A stretch of 46,733 nucleotides of DNA from Myxococcaceae bacterium (GCA_019694595.1 JAIBBQ010000027.1:1-46733), one strand, 5' to 3'; numbered from the stretch's first letter, positions 7,649 to 16,673 are shown. Made by a program: numbers and translations. Notes: generated from the letters alone by a model not told the origin.

Positions 7649-8533
7649 ATGTCTCCGCGCGTCCTCGCTGCCACGCTCGCCCTCTCCGCCTCGCTGGCAC
7701 ACGCCTCGTCCATCGCGGTGTGGACGCACGGCACCGGCCCGGCGCTGCCCGCCAAGGCGCTCCTCGACCTCGAGACCCTGCCTTCGGAGGTGAAGGAGCT
7801 CGCCGACCCGCAGTACGACGGCGAGCGGCGCTGGTACCGCGGCGTCGCGCTGCAGGCGGTGCTGGAGCGGACCCCGCCCGGCCCGGGCGTGGACCTCGCG
7901 CTGCTCCACTTCCAGAACGGCATGGTGATTCCGGTCCCGTTCCAGGACCCCGCGGTGCTGAAGAAGCTCGGCGTCTTCGTGGCACTGGCCACCTCCTACG
8001 GCGCGCCGGACTCCGGCTTCGTCGACACCTTCGAGCCGGCCGCCAAGCCCGGCGCCCAGAAGACGGACCGCCGGCCGCTGCGCTTCGACGGCAACAAGCT
8101 GGTGGTGAGCTCCGCGTGGCACCCGATGGTCACCGCGAAGGCCAGCGCGACCTTCAACCCCTGGCGCTTCGCCGACAGCCTGGTAGCCATCGAGTACGTC
8201 GACGAGGCCGCCTGGTACGGCCAGTTCGAGGTCTCTCAAGCCACCCGCGCGGGGGCCGCGTCGTTCCGCGGGCGCTGCCAGTTCTGCCACGGCGCTCGCA
8301 AGGTGGGCGCCGGCTACGGCTGGGACTTCGTGGAGCCCTACCCGCTCTACAAGCACCGCCAGAGCGGCTCGCTGCTGCTCCACACCAAGTACCGCGAGCT
8401 CGACGCCGCCGAGCGCGGGCTGATGATGCCGGCCTTCGCGGAGATCACCGCGCCCGAGGTCGAGGGCCTCTGGCAGTGGCTGGAAGCCATCGGCACCCAG
8501 GGCCTCAAGCCGTACCGGGTGAAGCCGCGCTGA
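7649..8533 (+). CDS. Exported c-type cytochrome with molybdopterin-oxidoreductase-like N-terminal domain
   Basis: This is a 294-residue protein; an in-frame GTG at 7637 would add four residues. A signal peptide ends near AHASS. The N-terminal two thirds (KALLDLETLP, RRWYRGVALQAVLE, VALATSYGAP) resembles the scaffold of the sulfite-oxidase/oxidoreductase-molybdopterin fold, but I see no conserved Cys that would ligate molybdenum. The C-terminal third carries one haem-attachment site, RCQFCHGARKVG, and a late Met (LMMPAFAEITAPEVEGLWQWL) that could be the sixth ligand, as in class I cytochromes. The probable role is electron transfer in the periplasm. The fused layout is unusual. The haem site is certain; the N-terminal fold is inference. 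Confidence 0.65.
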   Translation: MSPRVLAATLALSASLAHASSIAVWTHGTGPALPAKALLDLETLPSEVKELADPQYDGERRWYRGVALQAVLERTPPGPGVDLALLHFQNGMVIPVPFQDPAVLKKLGVFVALATSYGAPDSGFVDTFEPAAKPGAQKTDRRPLRFDGNKLVVSSAWHPMVTAKASATFNPWRFADSLVAIEYVDEAAWYGQFEVSQATRAGAASFRGRCQFCHGARKVGAGYGWDFVEPYPLYKHRQSGSLLLHTKYRELDAAERGLMMPAFAEITAPEVEGLWQWLEAIGTQGLKPYRVKPR

Positions 8534-8584
8534 GCAAAAGACTTCGCAGCCTTCCCCACTCCCTTCATCGACCGAGGTGACGCC

Positions 8585-11326
8585 ATGACGAAGTCCAAGA
8601 CCACGCGCTGGGTGTACGGGCTCGACGAGCTCTCGAAGGTGGAGCGCCGCGTCCGCACCTGGGACGCCGTCCGCGGGCTCCTCGGCGGCAAGGGCGCCAA
8701 CCTCGCGGAGATGACGCGGCTCGGGCTCCCGGTGCCGCCGGGCTTCATCATCACCGCCGAGGCGTGCGTCGAGTACCTCCACCGCGGCCGTGCGCCCCGG
8801 ACGCTCGATGCCGAAGTGAAGACCGCGCTCGCCACGCTGGAAGCGCGCACCGGCAAGCGCCTGGGCGACCCGGCGTCGCCGCTGCTCCTGTCCTGCCGCT
8901 CGGGCGCCAAGTTCTCCATGCCCGGCATGATGGACACCGTCCTCAACATCGGGCTCACCCCCGAGGTCACCCGCGCCCTGGCCGCGTCCACCGGCGACGC
9001 CCGCTTCGCCTGGGACTCCGCCCGCCGCCTGGTGCAGATGTTCGCCGGCGTGGTGCTGGGCGTGCCGGAAGAGCCCTTCGAGGAGGTGCTCGCCCAGGCG
9101 CGCAAGGAGCGCCAGGTGAAGAACGACGCCGACCTCCCCGCGCAGGACCTGGAAGCCATCACCGCGCGGTTCCGGGCGCTGGTGCTCGAGCACGCCAAGC
9201 GGCCGTTCCCCGACGACCCGCACGAGCAGCTGCAGCTCGCCATCGAGGCCGTCTTCCGCTCGTGGAAGGGCAAGCGCGCGCAGGACTACCGCAAGGCCGC
9301 CGGCATCAGCGACGACCTCGGCACCGCGGTGAACATCATCACCATGGTCTTCGGCAACCTGGGCGACGGTTCCGCGACCGGCGTCGCCACCACCCGCAAC
9401 GTCTCCGACGGCGGCCCTTCGCTCGAAGGCGACTACCTGCTGAACGCCCAGGGCGAAGACGTGGTGGCCGGCACGCGCGAGACGCGGCCCATCGAGGCGC
9501 TGGCGAACGACATGCCCGCCGTCGCGGCGCAGCTGAAGAAGTACGCCACCACGCTCGAGCGCCACTTCCGCGACGTGCAGGACGTGGAGTTCACCGTCGA
9601 GCGCGGCACGCTGTGGATGCTGCAGACCCGCGACGCCAAGCGCACCGCGCGCGCGGCGGTCCGCATCGCGGTGAGCCTGGCCAAGGAGAAGCGCATCAGC
9701 CGCGAGGAAGCCGTGCAGCGGGTGAAGCCCGAGCACGTCGACTTCTACCTCCACCCCCAGTTCGACCCCCAGGCGGTGAAGCAGGCGAAGGCCCAGGGGC
9801 GGCTGGTGGCCACCGGGCTCAACGTGTCACCCGGGGCCGCGACCGGCGTGCTGGCCTTCGACGCCGACACCGCGGAGCGTCTCGCGAAGCAGAACAAGGC
9901 GGTGGTGATGATCCGCGCCGAGACCAAGCCCGACGACGTGCACGGGCTGCTCGCCGCCAAGGGCGTCATCACCAGTCGCGGCGGCCGCACCAGCCACGCG
10001 GCGCTGGTGGCCCGGCAGTTCGGCAAGCCGGCGGTGGTGGGCGCGATGGCGCTGGAAGTCGACGCCGTGAAGCGCATCGCCACCATCGCCCGCAGCGAGC
10101 GGGTGCTGAAGGAAGGCGACGAGGTCTCGCTCGACGGCACCACCGGGGAGATCTACCTGGGCCAGCTCCCCACCCGGCAGCCGGAGCTCGACGACCCGTA
10201 CCTGCTCGAGCTGCTGCGCTGGGCCGACGGTTTCAAGCGCCTCGCGGTCATGGCCAACGCCGACTACCCGCGCGACGCCGAGCGCGCGCGACAGCTGGGC
10301 GCCCAGGGCATCGGGCTGTGCCGCACCGAGCACATGTTCTTCGAGACCGAGCGGCTCCCGCTGGTGCAGCAGCTCATCCTCGCCAGCGACCCCGCGGTGC
10401 GCAGCGGTCTGCTCGAGAAGCTGCTGCCGCTGCAGCGCGAGGACTTCGCCGGGCTCTTCCGCACCATGGCGGGGCTGCCGGTCACCATCCGGCTCATCGA
10501 CCCGCCGCTGCACGAGTTCCTGCCCACGCAGGAGACGCTGGTGCGCCAGGTGGCCGAGCTCGAGACCCGCGCCCGGCTGGGCGACGGCGACGCCGGAGCG
10601 CTCGAGAAGGAGCTCGCCGAGAAGCAGCGGCTGCTCACCGCGGTCGAAGGCCTGCACGAGCAGAACCCGATGCTGGGCCTGCGCGGCGTGCGGCTCGGCA
10701 TTCACCTGCCGGAGCTGGTCGCGATGCAGGTACGGGCCATCTTCGAGGCCGCGTGCGCGGTGCAGAAGGAAGGGCTGCGCGTGCTGCCCAAGGTGATGAT
10801 TCCCCTCATCGCCCACCGCAACGAGCTCCAGGTCGAGCAGACCATGCTCGAGGCGGTCGCCAAGCAGGTGATGGCCGAGCAGAAGCAGAAGGTGAAGTAC
10901 CTCTTCGGCACGATGATCGAGATTCCCCGGGCGGCGCTCACCGCCGATCAGATCGCCGAGTACGCGCAGTTCTTCAGCTTCGGCACCAACGACCTGACCC
11001 AGACGACGTTCGGCATCTCGCGGGACGACGCGGAGACCGGCTTCCTCGCCGAGTACCTGAAGAAGGGAATCCTCAGCGAGAACCCCTTCGCCACCCTCGA
11101 CGAGCACGGCGTGGGGGCGCTCATGCACACCGCGGTGACGCTCGGGCGCAAGACGCGGCCCGGGCTCAACGTCGGCATCTGCGGCGAGCACGGCGGAGAC
11201 CCCAAGAGCATCGCGCTCTGCCACCGCCTCGGGCTCGACTCGGTGTCCTGCAGCCCGTTCCGGATTCCCATCGCGCGCCTGGCCGCCGCCCACGCCGCCC
11301 TGGCGGCGCGCCCGAAGCGCCGCTGA
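8585..11326 (+). CDS. ppdK: Pyruvate, phosphate dikinase
   Basis: This 913-residue enzyme interconverts pyruvate + ATP + Pi and phosphoenolpyruvate + AMP + PPi, a cytosolic step for gluconeogenesis or PPi-linked glycolysis. The N-terminal ATP-grasp domain is seen in LLGGKGANLAEMTRLGLPVP and SGAKFSMPGMMDTVLN. The swivelling phospho-His domain contains GGRTSHAALVARQFGKP with His471. The C-terminal TIM barrel has GLCRTEHMFF and the catalytic Cys866 in GICGEHGGDPKS. Arg replaces the usual Met in the GGMTSHA motif; the His itself is kept. The start follows an AGGTGA ribosome site. It is slightly longer than the usual 870-900 residues. It lies 51 nt after the cytochrome gene and converges on the kinase gene with only 4 nt between stop codons. 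Confidence 0.95.
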   Translation: MTKSKTTRWVYGLDELSKVERRVRTWDAVRGLLGGKGANLAEMTRLGLPVPPGFIITAEACVEYLHRGRAPRTLDAEVKTALATLEARTGKRLGDPASPLLLSCRSGAKFSMPGMMDTVLNIGLTPEVTRALAASTGDARFAWDSARRLVQMFAGVVLGVPEEPFEEVLAQARKERQVKNDADLPAQDLEAITARFRALVLEHAKRPFPDDPHEQLQLAIEAVFRSWKGKRAQDYRKAAGISDDLGTAVNIITMVFGNLGDGSATGVATTRNVSDGGPSLEGDYLLNAQGEDVVAGTRETRPIEALANDMPAVAAQLKKYATTLERHFRDVQDVEFTVERGTLWMLQTRDAKRTARAAVRIAVSLAKEKRISREEAVQRVKPEHVDFYLHPQFDPQAVKQAKAQGRLVATGLNVSPGAATGVLAFDADTAERLAKQNKAVVMIRAETKPDDVHGLLAAKGVITSRGGRTSHAALVARQFGKPAVVGAMALEVDAVKRIATIARSERVLKEGDEVSLDGTTGEIYLGQLPTRQPELDDPYLLELLRWADGFKRLAVMANADYPRDAERARQLGAQGIGLCRTEHMFFETERLPLVQQLILASDPAVRSGLLEKLLPLQREDFAGLFRTMAGLPVTIRLIDPPLHEFLPTQETLVRQVAELETRARLGDGDAGALEKELAEKQRLLTAVEGLHEQNPMLGLRGVRLGIHLPELVAMQVRAIFEAACAVQKEGLRVLPKVMIPLIAHRNELQVEQTMLEAVAKQVMAEQKQKVKYLFGTMIEIPRAALTADQIAEYAQFFSFGTNDLTQTTFGISRDDAETGFLAEYLKKGILSENPFATLDEHGVGALMHTAVTLGRKTRPGLNVGICGEHGGDPKSIALCHRLGLDSVSCSPFRIPIARLAAAHAALAARPKRR

Positions 11327-11330
11327 GCGC

Positions 11331-12482
11331 CTACGCGGTCCGGTGGTGCGTGGGCAGCAGCAAGCGGAAGGTGGCGCCGCCGCCTTCCCGGTCGTCGACC
11401 TCCACGCTGCCACCGTGGGCCTGCGCCACCAGGCGGACCAGGTGCAGCCCGAGGCCGTGTCCGCGCCGCGCGTTCTTCTTGAGCAGCGCCACGGAGCCGA
11501 ACTTCTCGAAGAGGTTGTCCTTGAGGTCGTCGGGCACGCCGTCGCCGCGGTCGGCCACCGAGACCACCACGCGCCCGCCGGCCGAGAGCACCTCGACGTC
11601 GATGGTGCCCTGGGTGTGCCGCACGGCGTTCGCCAGGAGGTTCTCCAGCGCGCGCCGGACGAGCGTGGGGTCGACCTCGGCGGCGATCGCGCTCGAGATC
11701 TCGAAGCGAATGTCGACGCCCTTCTCGTGCGCAGCGAGGCGCACCATCTCCACCGCGCCGAGCGTGAGCCCGAGGAGGTCGGTCTCCTCGCAGCGCAGCG
11801 GGAGCCGGTTGGCTTCCAGCAAGCGGATCTGCAGCAGGTCGCTGGTGGCGTCCATCACCTGGTTGGCCGAGCGCAGCCCGAGGTTCACCAGCTCGCGCTG
11901 TTCTGGTTCCAGGACACAGTCGAGTTCGATGGACTGCAGCGCCAGCCGCACCGCGACGAGCGGGTTGCGCAGGTCGTGCACCACCAGCGCGGTGAGGTCG
12001 TCACGCAGCTCGACCAGCTCGCGCAGCGCCCGCACCTGCGCCCGGATGACCCGCTGCTGCCGCACCACCAGCGCGAAGTGGTTCACCCGCAGCGACAGCT
12101 CCCGCAGGTCGAAGGGCTTCACCAGGTAGTCGTCGGCGCCGGCCTCGAGCCCCTTCCAGCGGTTCTCCGAGTCGTCGAGCGCCGTCAGCATCACGATGGC
12201 CAGCGAGCCAGGCGCCGATTGGCGGCGCAGGGTCCGGCAGACCTCGAGCCCCGACTGTCCGGGCATCATGATGTCGAGCAGCACCACGTCGAAGGCCGAG
12301 CGCCGCGCCAGCTCCAGCGCCTGGATCGCCGAGCCCGCGGTGGTGACGTCGCACGTCTTCCGCAGTGCCCGGCTCACCAGCTCCTGGAGGTCGACCTCGT
12401 CGTCCACCACCAGCACGCGCGGGCGCTCGGAGTGCTCCGGCTCGTCGTCGGGCGGGCGAAGCACTTCGGCGGCAAGGGTCAT
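11331..12482 (-). CDS. Response-regulator/histidine-kinase fusion (REC-HisKA-HATPase), cytosolic
   Basis: This is a 383-residue soluble two-component protein. An N-terminal receiver (about residues 22-140) has the acid pocket VVDDE, phospho-acceptor Asp70 in LLDIMMPG and the late Lys in YLVKPF. A coiled linker leads to a HisKA domain with His169 in VVHDLRNPLVAVR. The HATPase domain is complete: N box LENLLANAVRH, D box DRGDGVPDD and a final GHGLGLHLVR. There is no membrane segment. REC-HK proteins of this order usually take a phosphate from another kinase and set the activity of their own kinase core, as in single-protein phosphorelays. The start follows GAGGA at about 7 nt. No partner is beside it. 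Confidence 0.9.
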   Translation of the reverse strand: MTLAAEVLRPPDDEPEHSERPRVLVVDDEVDLQELVSRALRKTCDVTTAGSAIQALELARRSAFDVVLLDIMMPGQSGLEVCRTLRRQSAPGSLAIVMLTALDDSENRWKGLEAGADDYLVKPFDLRELSLRVNHFALVVRQQRVIRAQVRALRELVELRDDLTALVVHDLRNPLVAVRLALQSIELDCVLEPEQRELVNLGLRSANQVMDATSDLLQIRLLEANRLPLRCEETDLLGLTLGAVEMVRLAAHEKGVDIRFEISSAIAAEVDPTLVRRALENLLANAVRHTQGTIDVEVLSAGGRVVVSVADRGDGVPDDLKDNLFEKFGSVALLKKNARRGHGLGLHLVRLVAQAHGGSVEVDDREGGGATFRLLLPTHHRTA

Positions 12483-12730
12483 GGGGCGTCCTCGAGGTGG
12501 CCTGCTCGGAGCACGGATATGCAGGACATGCGCCCCGCGAAGAGGTGCGGCGATGTACCGGCGTGGACGACCTCCACCCTCATGGTGACGGTGGCGGCTG
12601 CTCGGTGTTTCGCGGGTCTGCGCGATCGCCCGGTGGCCAGCGCGCGGCCGGCTCGGGCAGAGGTCGCGTCACGCGTGAAATCGGCCGGTGTGCTGCGACC
12701 CGCCCAGGGGCCCGAAGACCTGGCGCAGGC

Positions 12731-13132
12731 TCAGGCGACCTCGCCCGGCGTCATGGGGCCGGAGCTCGACAGGAGCCCGAGGATGCGCACCACGTCGTCG
12801 CGCCGACCGAGCGCCGTGTAGTGCTTGAGCAGCTGCTGCAGGTGCGGCGTGGCGTCGGGCATGAGGCCCAGGGCCACCAGGTTCACCGCGACGAGCTCGC
12901 GGGCGGCGGTGTGCTTCGGGTGCAGCTTGAGCGCCTGCTTGGCGCTCGCCACCGCCTTGAGCTGGAAGCCGTGGCCGAGGTGGCACTCCGCGATGCGCAG
13001 ACAGGTCCACGCCGCGGCCTCGCGGTCGCCATCGCGCTCCTGCAGCTGGGCGAGCTTCGCGAGGAGCGCGAGGTCCTCGGGCGCGGCGCGCAGCGCCTCC
13101 AGCACGTCGTCGTAGGGCTTGCGGACGGTCAC
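12731..13132 (-). CDS. Small TPR protein
   Basis: This is a 133-residue cytosolic protein of three to four tetratricopeptide-type helix pairs, for example LALLAKLAQLQERDGDREAA, AVASAKQALKLHPKHTAA and DATPHLQQLLKHYTALGRRD. I chose the GTG at 13132 as start because it follows the stop of the upstream gene by 8 nt and begins the TPR pattern (VTVRKPYDDVLEALRA). The open frame continues far upstream but overlaps the neighbouring gene in another frame. It is probably translationally coupled to the 348-residue protein upstream and may be its partner. The function is unknown. Confidence 0.6.
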   Translation of the reverse strand: MTVRKPYDDVLEALRAAPEDLALLAKLAQLQERDGDREAAAWTCLRIAECHLGHGFQLKAVASAKQALKLHPKHTAARELVAVNLVALGLMPDATPHLQQLLKHYTALGRRDDVVRILGLLSSSGPMTPGEVA

Positions 13133-13140
13133 GGCGCGCG

Positions 13141-14187
13141 TCAGTTCGCCGACTCCACCCGCACTCCGCCGGCCTTCTCGAACGTCACGAAGACGGCGTT
13201 GTCCCCCCACACCGATGGGGAGCGGAACTGGAAGAGGTCGGTCGCGGGATTGAGCCCCACCGCCGACTCGTTGGGGTCGGTGATGCGCTCGAACGCGGCG
13301 CCCGTGAGGCCCCCGGTGCGCAGGTGGAACTCCAGCACCGCCGGTGCGCCGCCGTTCTCCGCCAGCCTGCGGCCCTCGGTGCGGGTCAACGCCACGGCCA
13401 GCGAGCGGGCAGTCGCTTCGTCCCGCGACGTCAGCCGCGCGGCGCTCGAGCGGCCCGCGGTGAGGTCCACGCTGCGCAGCGTGGTCGGCAGTCCGGCCGC
13501 CACCAGCTGCGTCGAGCGGTTGGTGCGCGCGTCGAGCTGCTCGAGCGCACCCAGCACGGGAGTGCCGACCACCGCCTGCAGCGCGGCGGAGAGCGCCGGC
13601 GCCATCAGCGGCGTCTCCTCGAGGGTGGTGCCGTCGACCACCTCGGGCGGCTGCCCGCGGGCCGGCGGCTTGATGGTCACCTCGAAGCGCGCCTGCCCTC
13701 CGTCGTCGCGGCGCGCGGCGACCTGGGCCGTGGTGGTGGTGCCCCGCGTCCTGACGTCGGTCACCACCGCGCGCTCGAGCGCCGCCGGTGCGAGACGCCC
13801 CAGCGCGGCCGCCACCGTCGGATCCACCGCCGGGCCCTGTCGCACCGCGAGGTACGCCGCCTCCAGCCGCTGCCCCAGGTCCGGGCGGCGCTCCAGCATG
13901 CGGTCCACCTCGGCGCGCGAGAGCAGCTCGGGGCCGCGGGTGTTCACCGGCGCCAGCTGCTCCGTCGCGCGCCGCATCGCCTCGTCGACCACCGCGTTCA
14001 CCGAAGGGTGTGCCCCCGGGCGGCCGTCGCGCAGCCCGGCGATGGCCCCGCGCAGGTCGGCGCTGCGCACCTTGCTCTCGTCGCTGCGCGAGATGCGCTG
14101 GTCGCCTCCAGAAAGCGTGACCGCTTCCTTGCGGTACGACTCGCGGATCAGCGGCAGCACCTCGGCGAGCTTCACGGTTCGAGCCAT
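13141..14187 (-). CDS. Cytosolic protein of unknown function, coupled to a TPR protein
   Basis: This 348-residue protein starts at ATG 14187, supported by GGGAGG about 7 nt upstream; a longer frame to 14280 lacks a ribosome site. There is no signal peptide or membrane segment. The N-terminal 100 residues are helical and charged (LSGGDQRISRSDESKVRSAD looks like an EF-hand-type or structural loop, though not a full calcium site). The centre (RGTTTTAQVAARRDDGGQARF) and C-terminus (GAAFERITDPNESAVGLNP) are beta-rich. I do not recognise the family. Together with the 133-residue TPR protein it forms a two-gene operon, divergent from the gene at 14403 across 215 bp. Confidence 0.55.
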   Translation of the reverse strand: MARTVKLAEVLPLIRESYRKEAVTLSGGDQRISRSDESKVRSADLRGAIAGLRDGRPGAHPSVNAVVDEAMRRATEQLAPVNTRGPELLSRAEVDRMLERRPDLGQRLEAAYLAVRQGPAVDPTVAAALGRLAPAALERAVVTDVRTRGTTTTAQVAARRDDGGQARFEVTIKPPARGQPPEVVDGTTLEETPLMAPALSAALQAVVGTPVLGALEQLDARTNRSTQLVAAGLPTTLRSVDLTAGRSSAARLTSRDEATARSLAVALTRTEGRRLAENGGAPAVLEFHLRTGGLTGAAFERITDPNESAVGLNPATDLFQFRSPSVWGDNAVFVTFEKAGGVRVESAN

Positions 14188-14402
14188 GGCGAAACCTCCC
14201 CTCACCCATCGAATCGTCGCCCCCGGGCCAAGGCAAGCGGAACCTCCCGGCACCCGACCCGGGGTGGGCGTGACCCGCACAGGGGCTCACCTCGCCACGC
14301 CCGGCGCCCGTCTTTTTCCTGCACGCCAACGAGCGCCCCGGTGTTCTTGATGAGCATCGCAAGTCTTCGCGGCGCAGCGCAGGCCGACGACAGGGGAGCC
14401 AC

Positions 14403-14867
14403 ATGAGCAACGGAATCAAGGGCACCAGCCGAGTGCCCAGCCCGGGGAGCCTCCAGGTGGCGCCCATGCCGGAGCGCATGGAATTCCGCTTCGCCACCGT
14501 CGACACGGAGTCGTTCCGGGGCGCCGACCTCAAAGAGGCGACGCTCGGCCTCAAGAGCCCGGGAGGGTACTTCGTCGTTCAGCTCGGCGCGGCCGGCCAG
14601 GTCCAGATGAGCCGTGGGCTCGCCGGGAACGCCCGGATTCCCAACTTCCGCGACCTGACGAGCGAGGAGTCCGCGGACCTGAAGCGCGTGCTCACCGCCG
14701 AACGGGACCGGCAGACGATGCCGTACGACCGCAAGGCCTATGACCGCTTCAAGGACGCGTTCGAGTCCAACGAAATGACCATGTCGCGCGCCGAGTACAA
14801 GAAGATGCGCGTCAACGCCGAGAAGCGCTGGGACACCGGCATCCAGTCCATCCTCGACAAGCTGTAG
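14403..14867 (+). CDS. Small cytosolic protein of unknown function
   Basis: This is a 154-residue protein with ATG 14403 behind a clear AGGGGAG ribosome site. The first 25 residues are Ser/Pro-rich and look disordered. Residues about 28-70 could be a small beta unit (FRFATVDTESFRG, GGYFVVQLGAAGQVQMS), and the rest is strongly helical and charged (YDRFKDAFESNEMTMSRAEY). There is no signal peptide or membrane segment. The disordered start followed by a compact domain resembles the nearby unknown cytosolic proteins at 31649 and 33630, but I see no clear homology to them. The function is not assigned. Confidence 0.6.
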   Translation: MSNGIKGTSRVPSPGSLQVAPMPERMEFRFATVDTESFRGADLKEATLGLKSPGGYFVVQLGAAGQVQMSRGLAGNARIPNFRDLTSEESADLKRVLTAERDRQTMPYDRKAYDRFKDAFESNEMTMSRAEYKKMRVNAEKRWDTGIQSILDKL

Positions 14868-14880
14868 CCGTCGAACACCG

Positions 14881-15810
14881 TCAGCGGTGCTTGGCCGCCC
14901 AGCGCGGGTACGGCCGCCCCACCGCGCGGTCCGGGTCCACCAGGTTGCTCGCGAGCCCGTTGCGGCCGGCGAAGTAGTCGTGCACCTGCTGCCGCGCGAG
15001 CGGCGCGAGGTCCCGATCGCCGATGGCGATGGCGTGAATGTGCGGCGAGAAGCCGTCGGCCGGTCCGCGGGTCCATGCCGCGAAGCCCGCCAGCCGCAGC
15101 GCCTTCACCATCTTGAGCTGGGTCGCGTGCGAGCGGCCGGCGACGCTCACGTCCATCGCGCCGCCGCCGTCGTGGGTCCCCGCGCTGGCGGCGACCCCCG
15201 GGTGGTAGCTGCCCTGCACCAGCCCGAAGTCGCCGTGCACGCCGAGCTTGTGGGCGTACAGCTCCGCGCGCTGCAGCATCACCTTGGTGCGCTCGTTCAA
15301 CGTCACGCCGCGAAAGTGCACGTGGTGGTAGTCCGCCGGCGGCCGCGCGACGTGCGGGTGGCGCTCGCGCGGCACCCGGTTCGCCGCCCGGTGCAGCAGG
15401 CGCTCGGTCTTCAGGTCAGCCACGCCGTCGGCGCGCAGGTGGTGCTGCCGCTCGAACCGCTTCACCGCCTCGGCCACCGAGCGCTGGAAGCGATCGCCCG
15501 CAGGCGTCTTCACCAGCCCCAGCCCGAAGAGGTCGCGCTTCAAGTTCGCGACCCGCTTCCCGCTGTCTCCCCGGTGGAGCCCGCGGTGGGTCGGCGTCTC
15601 CAGCGAGTCCTGCTTGAGCGCGCGCTGCTCCTTCACCCCTGCCGTGCCGTCGGCTGGAATCCCGCGCTGCCTCTCGTACGCCTTCAGCGCACGCTCCGCC
15701 CGCTGGTCGAGCCGGCCGTCGACCGCGCCGTCGAAGAGCCCGAGCCGCCGCAGCTGCAGCTCCATCCGCTCGACGTCGAGACCGCGACTTCCGAGGTGCA
15801 GCCGGGCCAT
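14881..15810 (-). CDS. Peptidoglycan-binding protein with M15-like metallopeptidase domain
   Basis: This is a 309-residue protein starting at ATG 15810, with GGAGG 6 nt upstream. Two peptidoglycan-binding-1 repeats come first (about residues 3-65 and 78-140; LQLRRLGLFDGAVDG and DRFQRSVAEAVKRFERQH). The C-terminal domain (about 165-300) has SAGTHDGGGAMDVSV followed by FSPHIHAIAIGD and VHDYFAGRNGL, the pattern of an M15-like zinc D-Ala peptidase in which the His and Asp of GTHDGGGAMD and a His of PHIH would bind zinc. No ordinary signal peptide is visible, which is odd for a cell-wall enzyme: it may leave by another route or act after lysis. It is convergent with the gene ending at 14867, 13 nt away. 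Confidence 0.7.
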   Translation of the reverse strand: MARLHLGSRGLDVERMELQLRRLGLFDGAVDGRLDQRAERALKAYERQRGIPADGTAGVKEQRALKQDSLETPTHRGLHRGDSGKRVANLKRDLFGLGLVKTPAGDRFQRSVAEAVKRFERQHHLRADGVADLKTERLLHRAANRVPRERHPHVARPPADYHHVHFRGVTLNERTKVMLQRAELYAHKLGVHGDFGLVQGSYHPGVAASAGTHDGGGAMDVSVAGRSHATQLKMVKALRLAGFAAWTRGPADGFSPHIHAIAIGDRDLAPLARQQVHDYFAGRNGLASNLVDPDRAVGRPYPRWAAKHR

Positions 15811-16118
15811 GGGAGCCTCCGAGGCGAAGGGGTCCCAGGGTTGTCTGCGGTCGCGTGCCAGAGCTGCGCGCTGTCCCTGGCGCATCGGCTGACACTGACC
15901 TCCTCGGGAGGACAGACCTGGGCACGGCGTTCAATGCCGCCGCTGGAAGTAGCTGAAACGATGGGACCCAGCGCGGTGCCCCTTCGGTGATGGCCGCGAC
16001 GAGGTTGCGTCCGATTCTTGCGAACCTCTCTCTCATTCCTCGTGCAGTGAGCCGATCCGCCGCCACCGCGCGACCCGGGGGCATCGGTCAATCTCGACCG
16101 CCTCGAAGGAGAAGGTCC
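15811..16118. other. 308-bp divergent intergenic region
   Basis: This lies between the M15-like peptidase (minus) and a lipoprotein gene (plus). The edges carry the ribosome sites of both genes. Inside I see only a small inverted repeat, TCCTC/GAGGA at 15901-15912, and no convincing ORF, RNA gene or consensus promoter. It presumably holds both promoters. Confidence 0.4.
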
Positions 16119-16637
16119 ATGCAGCGTTGGAAGATTCTGAGCGGAGTCGTGGTGGGGTGTCTGTCGCTCGCGGGCTGTGGGCCCGAGCTCGGCGCGCCGG
16201 TCGAAGAAGGTGACGACGTTCCGATCGGCGACCCTCAGCAGCTCGCCGAGCAGGAGCTCGCCGCCGACTCCATCGGCTCCTCGGCCATCTCGAAGGTCCT
16301 CAGCGGGAAGACGGGGCCCTGTGTCAGCGGGAGCAAGAAGCTCCTGCGCTCGGTCAACTGGAACCCGGTGAACCACATCTACTCGCAGTACCCCAAGGGC
16401 TCCCAGGTCACGACCGGCGAGTACATCGTCATCAACCGGGTCATCCAGGTCGCGTACTCCAAGGTCTCCATCTACGAGGAATGCATCAACTCGAAGTACT
16501 ACGAGGTGACCTACCCGACGGCGTGGATGCACCGGCACAAGGACATGCAGCAGAACTGCTACGGCGGGGGCTGCGTTCCGATGTGGACCTCCTACTCGAC
16601 GTGGAAAGACGGGGCGGTCTGTAACCACAAGCTCTGA
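16119..16637 (+). CDS. Small Cys-containing lipoprotein, unknown function
   Basis: This 172-residue protein starts at ATG 16119, behind a GAAGGAGAAGG ribosome site; the in-frame codons upstream encode an Arg-rich stretch unlike a signal peptide. The signal peptide ends in LSLAGCG. The residues after the lipid Cys (CGPELGAPVEEGDDVP) closely resemble those of the glycoside hydrolase at 568 (CGELGVAAPTAEGDEVP). The mature domain (about residues 65-172) has Cys residues that may pair (GPCVSGS, YEECINS, QQNCYGGGCVPM, AVCNHKL) and many aromatics. It is probably an outer-membrane-anchored protein of unknown role. Confidence 0.6.
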   Translation: MQRWKILSGVVVGCLSLAGCGPELGAPVEEGDDVPIGDPQQLAEQELAADSIGSSAISKVLSGKTGPCVSGSKKLLRSVNWNPVNHIYSQYPKGSQVTTGEYIVINRVIQVAYSKVSIYEECINSKYYEVTYPTAWMHRHKDMQQNCYGGGCVPMWTSYSTWKDGAVCNHKL

Positions 16638-16673
16638 CGCTGGTCGCTGCACGAAGGGTGGGGCCGTTCGCGC

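Noticed and set aside
8764-12129. 1121-residue plus-strand frame overlapping ppdK
   Set aside because: It is the shifted frame of ppdK and of the opposite strand of the kinase gene; Arg-rich and featureless.
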